Shown one piece after another: positions 35,214 through 43,346 of a stretch of DNA of 64,000 nt. This DNA comes from Aurantiacibacter spongiae. GTDB taxonomy: Bacteria; Pseudomonadota; Alphaproteobacteria; Sphingomonadales; Sphingomonadaceae. Positions within the stretch are counted from its first letter, which is position 1. Each line of letters opens with the position of its first letter. The stretch lies in the NCBI RefSeq assembly GCF_003815535.1, contig NZ_RPFZ01000001.1:868001-932000 (forward strand), given 5' to 3'. The notes under the pieces were generated by a model. The model ran no database searches. It was not told the DNA's origin and was given only the letters and a program-made list of their open reading frames with translations. The position numbers and the translations under genes are program-made.

Positions 35214-36824
35214 TCAGTTGCCCTGGGTAACGGTGGCGACGTTGCCGGTGCCGTCCTGATAGACGTTGGACACGGCAGAGGTGCCGGTCTGGGTCACGTC
35301 CGCGACGTTCTCCGTACCGAACTGATCGATGTAGCTCGCGTTGTCGAAGCCACTCTGGTCGAGATCGGCGTCGTTGCCGTGGCCATCCTGATAGATGGAG
35401 GAGTAGCCATCGATTCCGCTCTGGATGACCAGCGCGTTGTTGGCCGACGACTGCGGATCGCCAAAGGTGTTGGTCTGCGTCAGGTCGCTCTCGTTGCCGC
35501 TACCGCTCTGGCGGACTTCGGCGACGAGGTTGAACGCAGGGCCGGAGGGCGGCGCTTCGGCGGTCTGCGTGATCTCGCTGTCGTTGTCCGATCCTTCCTG
35601 CAGCACCGTCGCCGACGCGAAGTTGGCGCGGCCGGTCTGCACGATCGAGCTGGTCAGGTCGTCGCCGATCTGATCGACGTCGGCGATGCCGAAATTGGCG
35701 CTCTGCTCCACAAAGCTGTCGTTGCGGTTGCCGATCTGGTCGATATTGGCAACGTCGTTGTCGAGCCCGCCCTGCGACACACGCGAGACGTTCGCCTCGC
35801 CGCTCTGATTGACGATCGCGTCACCAAGATTGCCGAACTGCGTGGCGTAGGATTCGTTGGCCGTGCCGTCCTGCGTCACAGCCAGCGTCTGACCGGCCGT
35901 GATGCGGTTCGGCGAGCCCTGCTCGACGCGGGAGATGTTGCCGGTGCCTGTCTGGTCGACGGTGGCGTCGGCCAGGTTGCCGCGCTGGATCAGCGAGGAG
36001 TCGTTGGAGGTGCCGTCCTGTGTCACCGTCGCATCGTTGTCCTGGCCGCTCTGGATCAGGCCGGAGATGTTGCTGGTGCCCGTCTGCGACACCGTGGCGT
36101 CCTGCCGCGAGGGAGCAACCGTGCTGCTCTGATCGACGCTGGAATCGTTCAGGTCGCCGGTCTGTGTCACCGTCGCGAATGTGCGGTTCGCGCCAGCGCC
36201 GCCAAAGGACTCCTGCTTGACGTCGGATGCGTTCTGATCGCCGGTCTGCGTGACGAAGGCACGGACATAGCTGGCGGGATCCTGATCAACGACCGAAGTG
36301 TTGCCGTCACCCGTCTGGACCACGCCGGTCAGGCCGTCGCCAAAGGCGTTGCCGACCTGGTTGCTGTTGCCGTCCTGCATGACGATCGAGCTGTTGAGGT
36401 CGCCCAGCTGATTGACCTCGGCGCCCTGGCGGGTGCCGTTCTGGGTGATCGAGGAATAGCTGTCGCCATCCTGCGTGACTTCAGCCTCGTTGAAGTCGGC
36501 GCCGGTCTGCGTGACGATGCTTTCCGCGCTGTCACCCATCTGCGTCACCGAAACACGGTTCTCGCCGGCTTCATTGGTGTTCTGCGTGCCGATACCCGTC
36601 TGGCTGATGGTGGAGAGACCGTTGGTGCCACTCTGGTCGACTTCGGCCTCGTTATACTGGCCGCCTTGGGTCACGCCGGAAACGTTGTCGCTACCGGTCT
36701 GCATGATGACGGCGCTATCGTTCTGACCAGTCTGCGTGACGGTCGAATCGTTGTCCTGGGCGAAAGCCGGCATCGCAACAGCGACCGCGGCAGCCGAAAC
36801 GGTGGAGAAAATAACTTTTTTCAC
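35214..36824 (-). CDS. Very large curlin-repeat amyloid subunit (536 aa)
   Basis: A secreted amyloid subunit with signal MKKVIFSTVSAAAVAVAM, ending PAFAQ. Roughly forty short units at about 11-residue spacing follow (for example TVTQTGQNDSAVIMQTGSDN, EVDQSGTNGLSTISQTG and VYQDGTGNVATVTQGN). Gln and Asn at fixed positions give the stacked strand-turn-strand pattern of CsgA, but with far more repeats. I use the GTG at 36824 because AAAGGAATT lies about 8 nt upstream; the TTG two codons earlier would sit on it. The first subunit gene after csgF-csgG, separated from csgG by about 490 bp. It shares signal-peptide style and C-terminal unit with the 609-aa subunit, so the two arose by duplication. 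Confidence 0.86.
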   Translation of the reverse strand: MKKVIFSTVSAAAVAVAMPAFAQDNDSTVTQTGQNDSAVIMQTGSDNVSGVTQGGQYNEAEVDQSGTNGLSTISQTGIGTQNTNEAGENRVSVTQMGDSAESIVTQTGADFNEAEVTQDGDSYSSITQNGTRQGAEVNQLGDLNSSIVMQDGNSNQVGNAFGDGLTGVVQTGDGNTSVVDQDPASYVRAFVTQTGDQNASDVKQESFGGAGANRTFATVTQTGDLNDSSVDQSSTVAPSRQDATVSQTGTSNISGLIQSGQDNDATVTQDGTSNDSSLIQRGNLADATVDQTGTGNISRVEQGSPNRITAGQTLAVTQDGTANESYATQFGNLGDAIVNQSGEANVSRVSQGGLDNDVANIDQIGNRNDSFVEQSANFGIADVDQIGDDLTSSIVQTGRANFASATVLQEGSDNDSEITQTAEAPPSGPAFNLVAEVRQSGSGNESDLTQTNTFGDPQSSANNALVIQSGIDGYSSIYQDGHGNDADLDQSGFDNASYIDQFGTENVADVTQTGTSAVSNVYQDGTGNVATVTQGN

Positions 36825-37184
36825 GTCCAATTCCTTTCTTATCGAACACTCGACTACAATCTTTGTCTTGCACGTTCACGCAAACCGATAATATGCAGTT
36901 GCTCCATTTCGGAGCATATACTTCCCACGATACGTTTTATCGCCAACCTTCGGTCGGTTGCGTGTGGACGCGCGCGATGGCGCCCGGACTAGGTGGAAGC
37001 GGAACAAAGTCGAAAAAGGAGATTGGCCGGGAAGGCCACCATGACGAGCCTGTTGATTCTCTTGGAGAGTCAAGGCGTTCGCCACAGAACATGGTTGTCA
37101 ATTCCCCCTCGGAACTTCATAACCATGCCGGGATGGCTGCAATGCCACCCAGGCTTGGTTGTTACCGCAACTCAGTCTTACCGG

Positions 37185-37212
37185 GCGCGTCGGAGCTGCA
37201 ACTCCGGCGCGC
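37185..37212. repeat. Hairpin with CTGCAA loop, copy 1
   Basis: Arms 37185-37195 (GCGCGTCGGAG) and 37202-37212 (CTCCGGCGCGC) around the loop CTGCAA. The one non-Watson-Crick position is a G:U pair if the plus strand is transcribed but a C/A mismatch on the minus strand. It lies about 100 bp beyond the csgG stop and has no T tract. Confidence 0.7.
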
Positions 37213-37229
37213 CTTCTTCATTCTGACCC

Positions 37230-37253
37230 CCGGCGATGCTGCAACATCGCCGG
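37230..37253. repeat. Hairpin with CTGCAA loop, copy 2
   Basis: Perfect 9-bp arms CCGGCGATG (37230-37238) and CATCGCCGG (37245-37253) around the same six-base loop CTGCAA as copy 1, 17 bp away. The stems differ while the loop is identical. Confidence 0.72.
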
Positions 37254-37313
37254 ACGGCCACCGGAGCATTCGGACATTTCCCCGGCGGGTCCGGCGCCCG
37301 CCTGTCCGTAAAC

Positions 37314-38315
37314 CTATCGCCGCAGCGACTGCCGCGCACTGCGCCCGCCGTCGCCTTCCGCAACCTGATCGGCATCCGCAGTGCGCACGATGCGCTGCGG
37401 CTCGATGGGCGGAAGAGTGCTGAGCACCTGGGCGATTCGCGCTTCGTCGACATAGCCGTCGCGTTCGCGCTGATATTCGGCAAGCAGGGGTGCGCCGGCC
37501 TGCGGATCGGCGAATTCCCAAAGGTTCAGCTCGACCCCCTCGAGAACGAGCGAGTAGACGGCCTTCTCGATCGCCTGCTGCAATGCGACCAGATCGGGTT
37601 CGTTGGTGGTGTAGCCGGCTTCGGCCTGAAGCAGTTCCTTGAACGCGACATAACGGAACGCGTTGGCCCCGATGGACTGGCTGGCGATGGTCTTCGAGGC
37701 CGTTACGCTGGTCAGCACTTCACCGGTGCGCACGGAAACGGCACGAAGATAGACAGTCACCGTGTCCTGACGGTATTCGCTACGCCCGCCAATGCCCAGG
37801 AAGGCGGCACCTGCGCCGCCTGTCACCGTGTTGGTATCATAGCCGATAACCCCGCCCTCGAGGAGGACGCCGGCAAAAAGCAGCGCCGGCAGCGCCTGCG
37901 GATTGACCTCCTCTTCGCCCAGATAGCGCTCGCGCATTTCGCGGATGATCTGCCGTTCGTTAAGGAGGTTGCGCAGTGATTCCCGTTCCACGATGGTGAA
38001 CCACTGACGGTTTCCGGCATCCTGCAAGGCCTTCACGAGGATCGACCCCCCGCCCTGCGTTACCGCGCGAGACAGCGTCTGTCCGGCCTCCGTGGGCTTG
38101 TACTGACCCGTCTGATCGACGAAGCCGTAAGCCGCCACCGCGATGGGACGGGAAGGAGCGGGCAGTTGCGCCAGCAGCCCCTGCGTCTGCGTGCGATCGG
38201 GAATGAAGGCCTCGGACCGCGTTTCCGGAAACAGGGTCCGCCCGTTTTCCGTAACCGTGGCGCATCCCGCCAGCGAGGCCAGGACGCCGAGGGAAAGAAG
38301 GAACCGTCCGATCAT
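37314..38315 (-). CDS. csgG: Curli secretion channel lipoprotein CsgG
   Basis: A 333-aa outer-membrane lipoprotein (lipobox LAGC at about residues 15-18) that forms the curlin export pore. CsgG features are PSRPIAVAAYGFVDQTGQ, FTIVERESLRNLLNERQIIR, VLLEGGVIGYDTNTVTGG and the strand TVTVYLRAVSVRTGEVLTSV leading to SKTIASQSIGANAFRYVAF. The length is somewhat above the E. coli protein (about 277 aa) because of a C-terminal extension (after about residue 280) ending in an Arg/Gly/Asp-rich tail. It starts 8 bp after csgF and shares its transcript. It would export both large and small curlin-repeat proteins. Confidence 0.95.
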   Translation of the reverse strand: MIGRFLLSLGVLASLAGCATVTENGRTLFPETRSEAFIPDRTQTQGLLAQLPAPSRPIAVAAYGFVDQTGQYKPTEAGQTLSRAVTQGGGSILVKALQDAGNRQWFTIVERESLRNLLNERQIIREMRERYLGEEEVNPQALPALLFAGVLLEGGVIGYDTNTVTGGAGAAFLGIGGRSEYRQDTVTVYLRAVSVRTGEVLTSVTASKTIASQSIGANAFRYVAFKELLQAEAGYTTNEPDLVALQQAIEKAVYSLVLEGVELNLWEFADPQAGAPLLAEYQRERDGYVDEARIAQVLSTLPPIEPQRIVRTADADQVAEGDGGRSARQSLRR

Positions 38316-38323
38316 CCGTCCGC

Positions 38324-38764
38324 TCAGTCGATCTCGAGGAAGGTCGGAATGACGATTTCGGTCACTTCGCCCGTATCGTCATTGATGATGGTCAGCGTCA
38401 CTTCCGTGAGTCCGCGAACGAAGTTGATCGTCTGGCCGCCGAAACTGATCGTTCCGCTTTCCTGCGGATTGTCGCCGAAGATGGCGTCGACGATCTGCGA
38501 CGACAGGGCGGAAAGAAGCCGCGACTGCAACTGCCGCGCGAAGATGTCCGCCTGCGAACCGGAGGTGCGCGCGTCGGGATCGCGGTAATCGTTCTGGGCG
38601 TTGGCGACACCCAGCAGATGCGCGGAATTGAACGGGTTGCCACCGAACGACGGATCGATCGGTTCGTAGACGACATCCTGCGCACTGGCCGACGGGGCCA
38701 GAACCGAAAGCAACGCAACCCCGATGCCCGCGAGAAGCGTGCCGTGATTACCGATACGAGACAT
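38324..38764 (-). CDS. csgF: Curli assembly factor CsgF
   Basis: A 146-aa exported protein with signal peptide ending near SASAQ. The mature N-terminus, VVYEPIDPSFGGNPFNSAHL, is the CsgF signature segment that plugs into CsgG. The rest (RQLQSRLLSALSSQIVDAIF, then beta-rich NFVRGLTEVTLTIINDDTG) fits the CsgF helix-sheet head. The ATG at 38764 follows a G-rich Shine-Dalgarno (GGGGGTGGGG); the in-frame TTG upstream overlaps it. CsgF couples secretion to nucleation at the cell surface. First gene of the cluster. Confidence 0.93.
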   Translation of the reverse strand: MSRIGNHGTLLAGIGVALLSVLAPSASAQDVVYEPIDPSFGGNPFNSAHLLGVANAQNDYRDPDARTSGSQADIFARQLQSRLLSALSSQIVDAIFGDNPQESGTISFGGQTINFVRGLTEVTLTIINDDTGEVTEIVIPTFLEID

Positions 38765-39130
38765 CCCCACCCCCAAGTTTCATCGGCTCTCGCAACCGCA
38801 GCCATACGAAGCCGCGTTCACGTTTCCCCAGAGCCTTAAGTGATGGTTAACCCAATCACCGCCGATTCGCTACCGGGTTTTTTGCAGGTAAGATCAGTTA
38901 CGGCGACGATTGCGTCGCTATCGTCCGGTTTAGGGACAGGTCGCCGCTGTTTCGAACAGTGTCGCCATGTTGTCAAACCGTGACGAATTGGGCAGACGCC
39001 GCCTTCTCCAGCCACTTTATACTATTGCGCCTAACAAATGATGCATAGGTAGAACCACCCACGATTTGCGGTACCTGCAATACCCGAAGATGCCTTCCCG
39101 CTGGGGGCGTTATTCGGTAGGCCGGCATTC
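38765..39130. other. 366-bp divergent promoter region (csgF / RND efflux operon)
   Basis: No gene is seen. The region is AT-richer than its surroundings and must hold the promoters of csgFG (minus) and of the efflux operon (plus). A short inverted repeat GCGACG/CGTCGC lies at 38903-38918. TTGTCAAACCG near 38971 and TATACTATT near 39018 are possible promoter elements, but the spacing is not canonical. No CsgD-type regulator gene adjoins. Confidence 0.5.
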
Positions 39131-40255
39131 GTGTCGCGCTGTTCAACCCGTCTTGCCGCCCTCGTTGCCCTGCTCGCGCTGGGGGCGTGCAGCGATGACG
39201 AAGCTGAACCCGAGCGGGATCTCCCGCCTGTCGTGGCGCAGCAGGTCCGGATCGCCCCCGAACGGATGGAGATCGAGGCTATCGGTTCCGCTCGCGCCGC
39301 GACCTCGGCGGAAATCTTCGCCGAAACGGCAGGCCGCGTCACCGCGGTGCTGTTCGAGGCCGGCGACTACGTGCGCAGCGGTGCGCCCCTCCTGCGGCTC
39401 GATTCCCGTCAGGAGCGGCTCGCGGTGGAAGCTGCGCGCGTACAGGTGCGCGAAGCCGACCAGTTGCTGGCCCGCTATCGCCGAATCGAGGATACCGGCG
39501 CATTGTCGGAAAGCCAGATCGAGGCCGGGGAGACGGCGCTCGCCTCAGCCCGCGTGGCGCTCGAGCAGGCGGAGACGGCACTGGCGGACCGTACGGTGCG
39601 GGCACCGTTTTCCGGTCACGTAGGCCTGACCGAAATCGACATCGGCGACCGTGTGAACGATTCTACACCGATCACGCAGATCGATCAGCGCGGTACTCTC
39701 TATGTCGACTTTCCGGCGCCCGAAGCAGCCTTCAACGCCCTGAGGCCGGGGCAGGTCGTGCAGGTAACGCCGTTCTCCGACCCCTCGCGCACCATCGATG
39801 CCCGCATCGTCACCACCGACAATCGCGTCGCCCGGGACAGCCGCGACTTCATCGTTCGCGCCGCGATCCCCAATTCCGAGGACCGCCTGCGCCCCGGCAT
39901 GAGCTTCCGTGTCGTCTTTACCCGGGCAGGCGAAGCGCGGCCCGTCGTGCCGGAAGAAGCGATCGTGTGGGGCGGCGAAGGCTCGCACCTGTTCGTCGTG
40001 CGTGGCGGCAAGGCACGCCAGGTGCCCGTCACCATCACCGCCCGGCGCGAAGGTTCGGTGTTCGTCGACGGTGCTATCGAACCGGACGACCGAGTGATCG
40101 TGGAAGGTGTGCAGAAGGTCCGCGACGGTCAGGAGATCCGGCTGGTGCGGCAGGAGGGTGCGGGCGAGCAGCAGGTCGAGGTTCGCGAACCGCGCGAGAG
40201 GGCGCGATCGGGGCCGGCGACCGGGCCGATGGCGGCCAGCACCGATGAAGACTAG
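39131..40255 (+). CDS. RND efflux periplasmic adaptor (membrane fusion protein), lipoprotein
   Basis: A 374-aa HlyD/MFP-family adaptor beginning at a GTG. Lipobox LGAC near residue 20 implies inner-membrane lipid anchoring. The lipoyl/barrel-sandwich halves are visible (ATSAEIFAETAGRVTAVLFE; VRAPFSGHVGLTEIDIGDRV) flanking a coiled-coil (RQERLAVEAARVQVREADQL). The beta-barrel and membrane-proximal domains follow (LRPGMSFRVVF; AIVWGGEGSHLFVVRGGKAR). It joins the RND pump to the outer-membrane channel. It overlaps the pump gene by 11 bp. Confidence 0.9.
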   Translation: MSRCSTRLAALVALLALGACSDDEAEPERDLPPVVAQQVRIAPERMEIEAIGSARAATSAEIFAETAGRVTAVLFEAGDYVRSGAPLLRLDSRQERLAVEAARVQVREADQLLARYRRIEDTGALSESQIEAGETALASARVALEQAETALADRTVRAPFSGHVGLTEIDIGDRVNDSTPITQIDQRGTLYVDFPAPEAAFNALRPGQVVQVTPFSDPSRTIDARIVTTDNRVARDSRDFIVRAAIPNSEDRLRPGMSFRVVFTRAGEARPVVPEEAIVWGGEGSHLFVVRGGKARQVPVTITARREGSVFVDGAIEPDDRVIVEGVQKVRDGQEIRLVRQEGAGEQQVEVREPRERARSGPATGPMAASTDED

Positions 40256-43200
40256 CTCCGACCTGCCCATGCTGGCGGTCAAACGACCGTTGCTGATCGG
40301 CGTTCTCAATCTTCTGATCGTCATTGCCGGTATCGCCGCCCTCCTCGGCGTCGAGGTGCGCGAACTTCCCAACGTCGATCGTCCGGTCGTGTCGGTTACC
40401 GCCAACCTGCCCGGTGCCGCGCCGGAAACCATGGATTCCGAAGTCACGAGCGTACTGGAAGACGCGGTCGCGCGCGTGTCGGGCGTGCGCCAGATCAACG
40501 CTTCGAGCGAAGAGAACAATTCGCGCATCCGTGTCGAGTTCAATCCGGGCGTCGACCTCGACACTGCCGCCTCCGATGTGCGCGAGGCAGTGAGCCGCGT
40601 AAGCCGCGACCTGCCCGACCGGGTGGAACAGGTGCGCGTCGTCAAGGCCGACCAGGACGCGCAGCCGATCATGACTTTAACGGTGCTTTCAACTGCCTAC
40701 GACCAGGCCGAACTGACGCGCATGGTGGAGAACGACATCGTTCCCGAGCTGCTGGCGGCCGAGGGTGTCGCCAGCATCGAGCAATTCGGTACCCGCGCCC
40801 GGCAGATGCGCGTGGCGGTCGATCCGGCCAGGCTCAACCGCTTCGGCCTGACGCTGAGCGATGTGGTGACGGCGCTGGAGAGTGCCCCCTACGACGTGCC
40901 GGTCGGGTCTTTCCGGTCGGATGCGCAGGAACTGGTCGTGCGCGCAGAGGCAAGCGCCATCGATCCGGCACAGATCGAGAATGTCGTCATAGATGGTAGC
41001 ACGCGTATCGGCGATGTTGCCCAGGCCGACTTCGCCCCCGCCAACGCCACCAATTTCGTCCGCCTCGACGGCCAGCCGATCGTCGGTCTTGGCGTGGTGC
41101 GGCAGGCCACCTCCAATACCATCGAGATTTCAAGCGCCATTCGCGAGAATGTGGATCGCCTCAATGATCGGTTCGACGACCTGCGTATCGAGGTCGTGTC
41201 GGACGACGCGGAATTCATCCGCATCTCGGTGCGCGAGGTGCTTATCACCCTCGGCTTCACCATCGCTGTCGTTATCGGCACGATGCTGCTGTTCTTCCGC
41301 GCCTGGCGACCGACCATCATACCGAGCGCCACCATACCGGTGGCTCTCATCGGTGTGATCGCCGGTATCTGGCTGATGGGCTTCTCGATCAACCTGCTCA
41401 CCCTGCTCGCTCTCGTCCTGGCCACCGGGCTGATCGTGGATGACGCCATCGTCGTGCTGGAGAACTCGCAGCGCTTGCAGAACAAGGGGCTTGGTCGCCG
41501 CGCCGCCGCCGTGGTCGGCACACGCCAGGTGTTCTTCGCCGTGGTCGCGACGACCGCGGTGCTGGTCTCGGTATTCGTGCCGATCAGTTTCCTGCCATCG
41601 GAGGCCGGGCGTCTGTTCCGCGAATTCGGCTTCGTGCTCGCTGTCGCCGTCATCATTTCCAGCTTCGTCGCCCTGTCCCTCGTTCCGGCGCTAGCTGCCC
41701 GGTTCGACCTGACGAGCGACGACCAGGCTCCGGGTCGCCTTGCCAGGTGGGGCCACCGCGCGAACCACTGGTACGAAAGCGCGCTCGCCCGCTGCCTCGA
41801 TCGTCCCCGGATGGTGGGCATCGTGTCGGTGGTGCTCGCCGGGCTGGCCGGATTGCTCTATGCGCAGCTCGACAACGAGCTCGTCCCCGACGAGGATCGC
41901 GGGGTCATCACCGTTGACGCAACCGGGCCGGACGGCGTCGGCATCGATTTCATGGACGGCGAGCTGGACGAGGTTGAGCGGGTGCTTCAGCCCTACCTCG
42001 ATAGCGGCGAAATCGAGAGCACCTTCTCTATCGTCGGGCGCTACGATCCCAACCGCGTGCGCGTCACCGCGCAACTGGCCGACTGGGGCGATCGCGACCG
42101 CAGCCAGACGGAGATCGTTGAGGAACTGAACGATCCGTTGCAGGATATTCCCGGTTCGCGGACCAATGCGCGCGGCCGCGGTACGTTGAGCTTCGGCGGC
42201 GGCGGCGACGGGATCGAGGTTGCCCTGACCGGAGCCGAATACGACACGATCTACGATTCCGCGCAGGCGCTGGCCGAAGCCATCGATACCCGGTCAGACA
42301 TGCTTTCCAACGCCGACATCTCCTACCAGCCGACCCAGCCGCAGCTGTCGGTCCGGATCGACCGCCAACGCGCCGCCGACCTCGGTGTCGATCTCGAAGA
42401 CCTCGCCCAGACCTTGCGCGCCATGGTAGGGGGAGACGATCTGGTTGACCTCAATGTCCGCGATCAGGCCGTTCCGATCTTCCTTACCGCGCAGGCCGTC
42501 AGCGTCACCAATCCGTCCGACCTGCGCAATCTCTACGTCCGCGGGACAGCGAATTCGCTGATCCCCCTGTCGAGCGTCACGACAATCGAGGAACAGGGCA
42601 TTGCCGCCGAACTCGACCGGACCGAACAGCGCCGCGCCATCGAGGTCAGCGCCGACATCGCCCCCGGCACTCCGCTTCGCGATGCTGTGGACGAAATCGA
42701 GCGGCTGGGAGATGAAGCGGTCGGCCCCGGAATCGACATGCTTTTGCAGGGCGACGCGGAAAGCCTCGAGGAAACCTCCAACGACCTGCTTCTGACCTAC
42801 GCCTTCGCGCTGGTCATCGTGTTCCTGGTGCTGGTCGCGCAGTTCGAGAGCCTGACGAGTGCGCTGGTCGTGTTGCTGACGGTGCCCTTCGCGCTGGCGG
42901 CGGCAATCTTCTCGCTGTTCCTGTCGGGCGTATCGCTCAACATCTATTCCCAGATCGGTCTCGTGATGCTGATCGGCCTCATGGCGAAGAACGGTATTCT
43001 GATCGTCGAATTCGCCGACCAGTTGCGCCATCAGGGTCGAAGCGTGCGTGAGGCGGTGGAAGAAGCCGCGGCCATCCGGCTGCGCCCCATCGCCATGACG
43101 CTGATCTCCACGGTCATGGGCGCGGTGCCGCTGATCCTCGCAAGCGGTGCGGGGGCGGAGGCGCGCCAGTCGATCGGCTGGGTGATCTTCGGGGGGCTGG

Positions 43201-43346
43201 GCATCGCCGGAGTGTTCACCCTGTTCCTTACCCCTGTCATCTATCTTGCCGTCGCCCGGTTCGGAAAGCCGCGCAACGTCGATCTCGAGCGCCTGCGCGA
43301 TGAGATCGCGGAAGTGGACGAGGACATGACCATGGCTCCGGCATGA
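40245..43346 (+). CDS. RND multidrug efflux pump, inner-membrane transporter (HAE-1-like)
   Basis: A 1033-aa RND transporter of usual length. TM1 is at about residues 13-33 and is followed by the porter domain (RPVVSVTANLPGAAPETMDS). The central TM4 carries the proton-relay Asp pair in LALVLATGLIVDDAIVVLEN, with VFFAVVATTAVLVSVFVPISF nearby. A second half repeats the fold, with LVMLIGLMAKNGILIVEFAD and IRLRPIAMTLISTVMGAVPL. The substrate is not deducible. It is coupled to both neighbours (11-bp and 4-bp overlaps), making a complete tripartite operon. Confidence 0.93.
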   Translation: MKTSSDLPMLAVKRPLLIGVLNLLIVIAGIAALLGVEVRELPNVDRPVVSVTANLPGAAPETMDSEVTSVLEDAVARVSGVRQINASSEENNSRIRVEFNPGVDLDTAASDVREAVSRVSRDLPDRVEQVRVVKADQDAQPIMTLTVLSTAYDQAELTRMVENDIVPELLAAEGVASIEQFGTRARQMRVAVDPARLNRFGLTLSDVVTALESAPYDVPVGSFRSDAQELVVRAEASAIDPAQIENVVIDGSTRIGDVAQADFAPANATNFVRLDGQPIVGLGVVRQATSNTIEISSAIRENVDRLNDRFDDLRIEVVSDDAEFIRISVREVLITLGFTIAVVIGTMLLFFRAWRPTIIPSATIPVALIGVIAGIWLMGFSINLLTLLALVLATGLIVDDAIVVLENSQRLQNKGLGRRAAAVVGTRQVFFAVVATTAVLVSVFVPISFLPSEAGRLFREFGFVLAVAVIISSFVALSLVPALAARFDLTSDDQAPGRLARWGHRANHWYESALARCLDRPRMVGIVSVVLAGLAGLLYAQLDNELVPDEDRGVITVDATGPDGVGIDFMDGELDEVERVLQPYLDSGEIESTFSIVGRYDPNRVRVTAQLADWGDRDRSQTEIVEELNDPLQDIPGSRTNARGRGTLSFGGGGDGIEVALTGAEYDTIYDSAQALAEAIDTRSDMLSNADISYQPTQPQLSVRIDRQRAADLGVDLEDLAQTLRAMVGGDDLVDLNVRDQAVPIFLTAQAVSVTNPSDLRNLYVRGTANSLIPLSSVTTIEEQGIAAELDRTEQRRAIEVSADIAPGTPLRDAVDEIERLGDEAVGPGIDMLLQGDAESLEETSNDLLLTYAFALVIVFLVLVAQFESLTSALVVLLTVPFALAAAIFSLFLSGVSLNIYSQIGLVMLIGLMAKNGILIVEFADQLRHQGRSVREAVEEAAAIRLRPIAMTLISTVMGAVPLILASGAGAEARQSIGWVIFGGLGIAGVFTLFLTPVIYLAVARFGKPRNVDLERLRDEIAEVDEDMTMAPA

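Larger units (their letters stand above)
36825..37313. other. 489-bp intergenic region between csgG and the large curlin genes
   Basis: No convincing gene. It holds a short inverted repeat GCTCC/GGAGC (36901-36905, 36911-36915) in the likely 5' leader of the 536-aa subunit, two strong hairpins close to csgG (listed separately), and AT-richer sequence around 36840-36940 where a promoter for the subunit genes would be expected. I cannot define a -35/-10 pair with confidence. Confidence 0.6.

Noticed and set aside
33260-36824. Regular short repeats that could be taken for a CRISPR or minisatellite array
   Set aside because: The repeats are degenerate at DNA level, in frame, and encode curlin units. 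There are no constant repeats with unique spacers and no cas genes.
33920-36992. Two long plus-strand frames opposite the large curlin genes
   Set aside because: They mirror the repeat periodicity of the amyloid genes. No signal peptide, Shine-Dalgarno or family motif fits.
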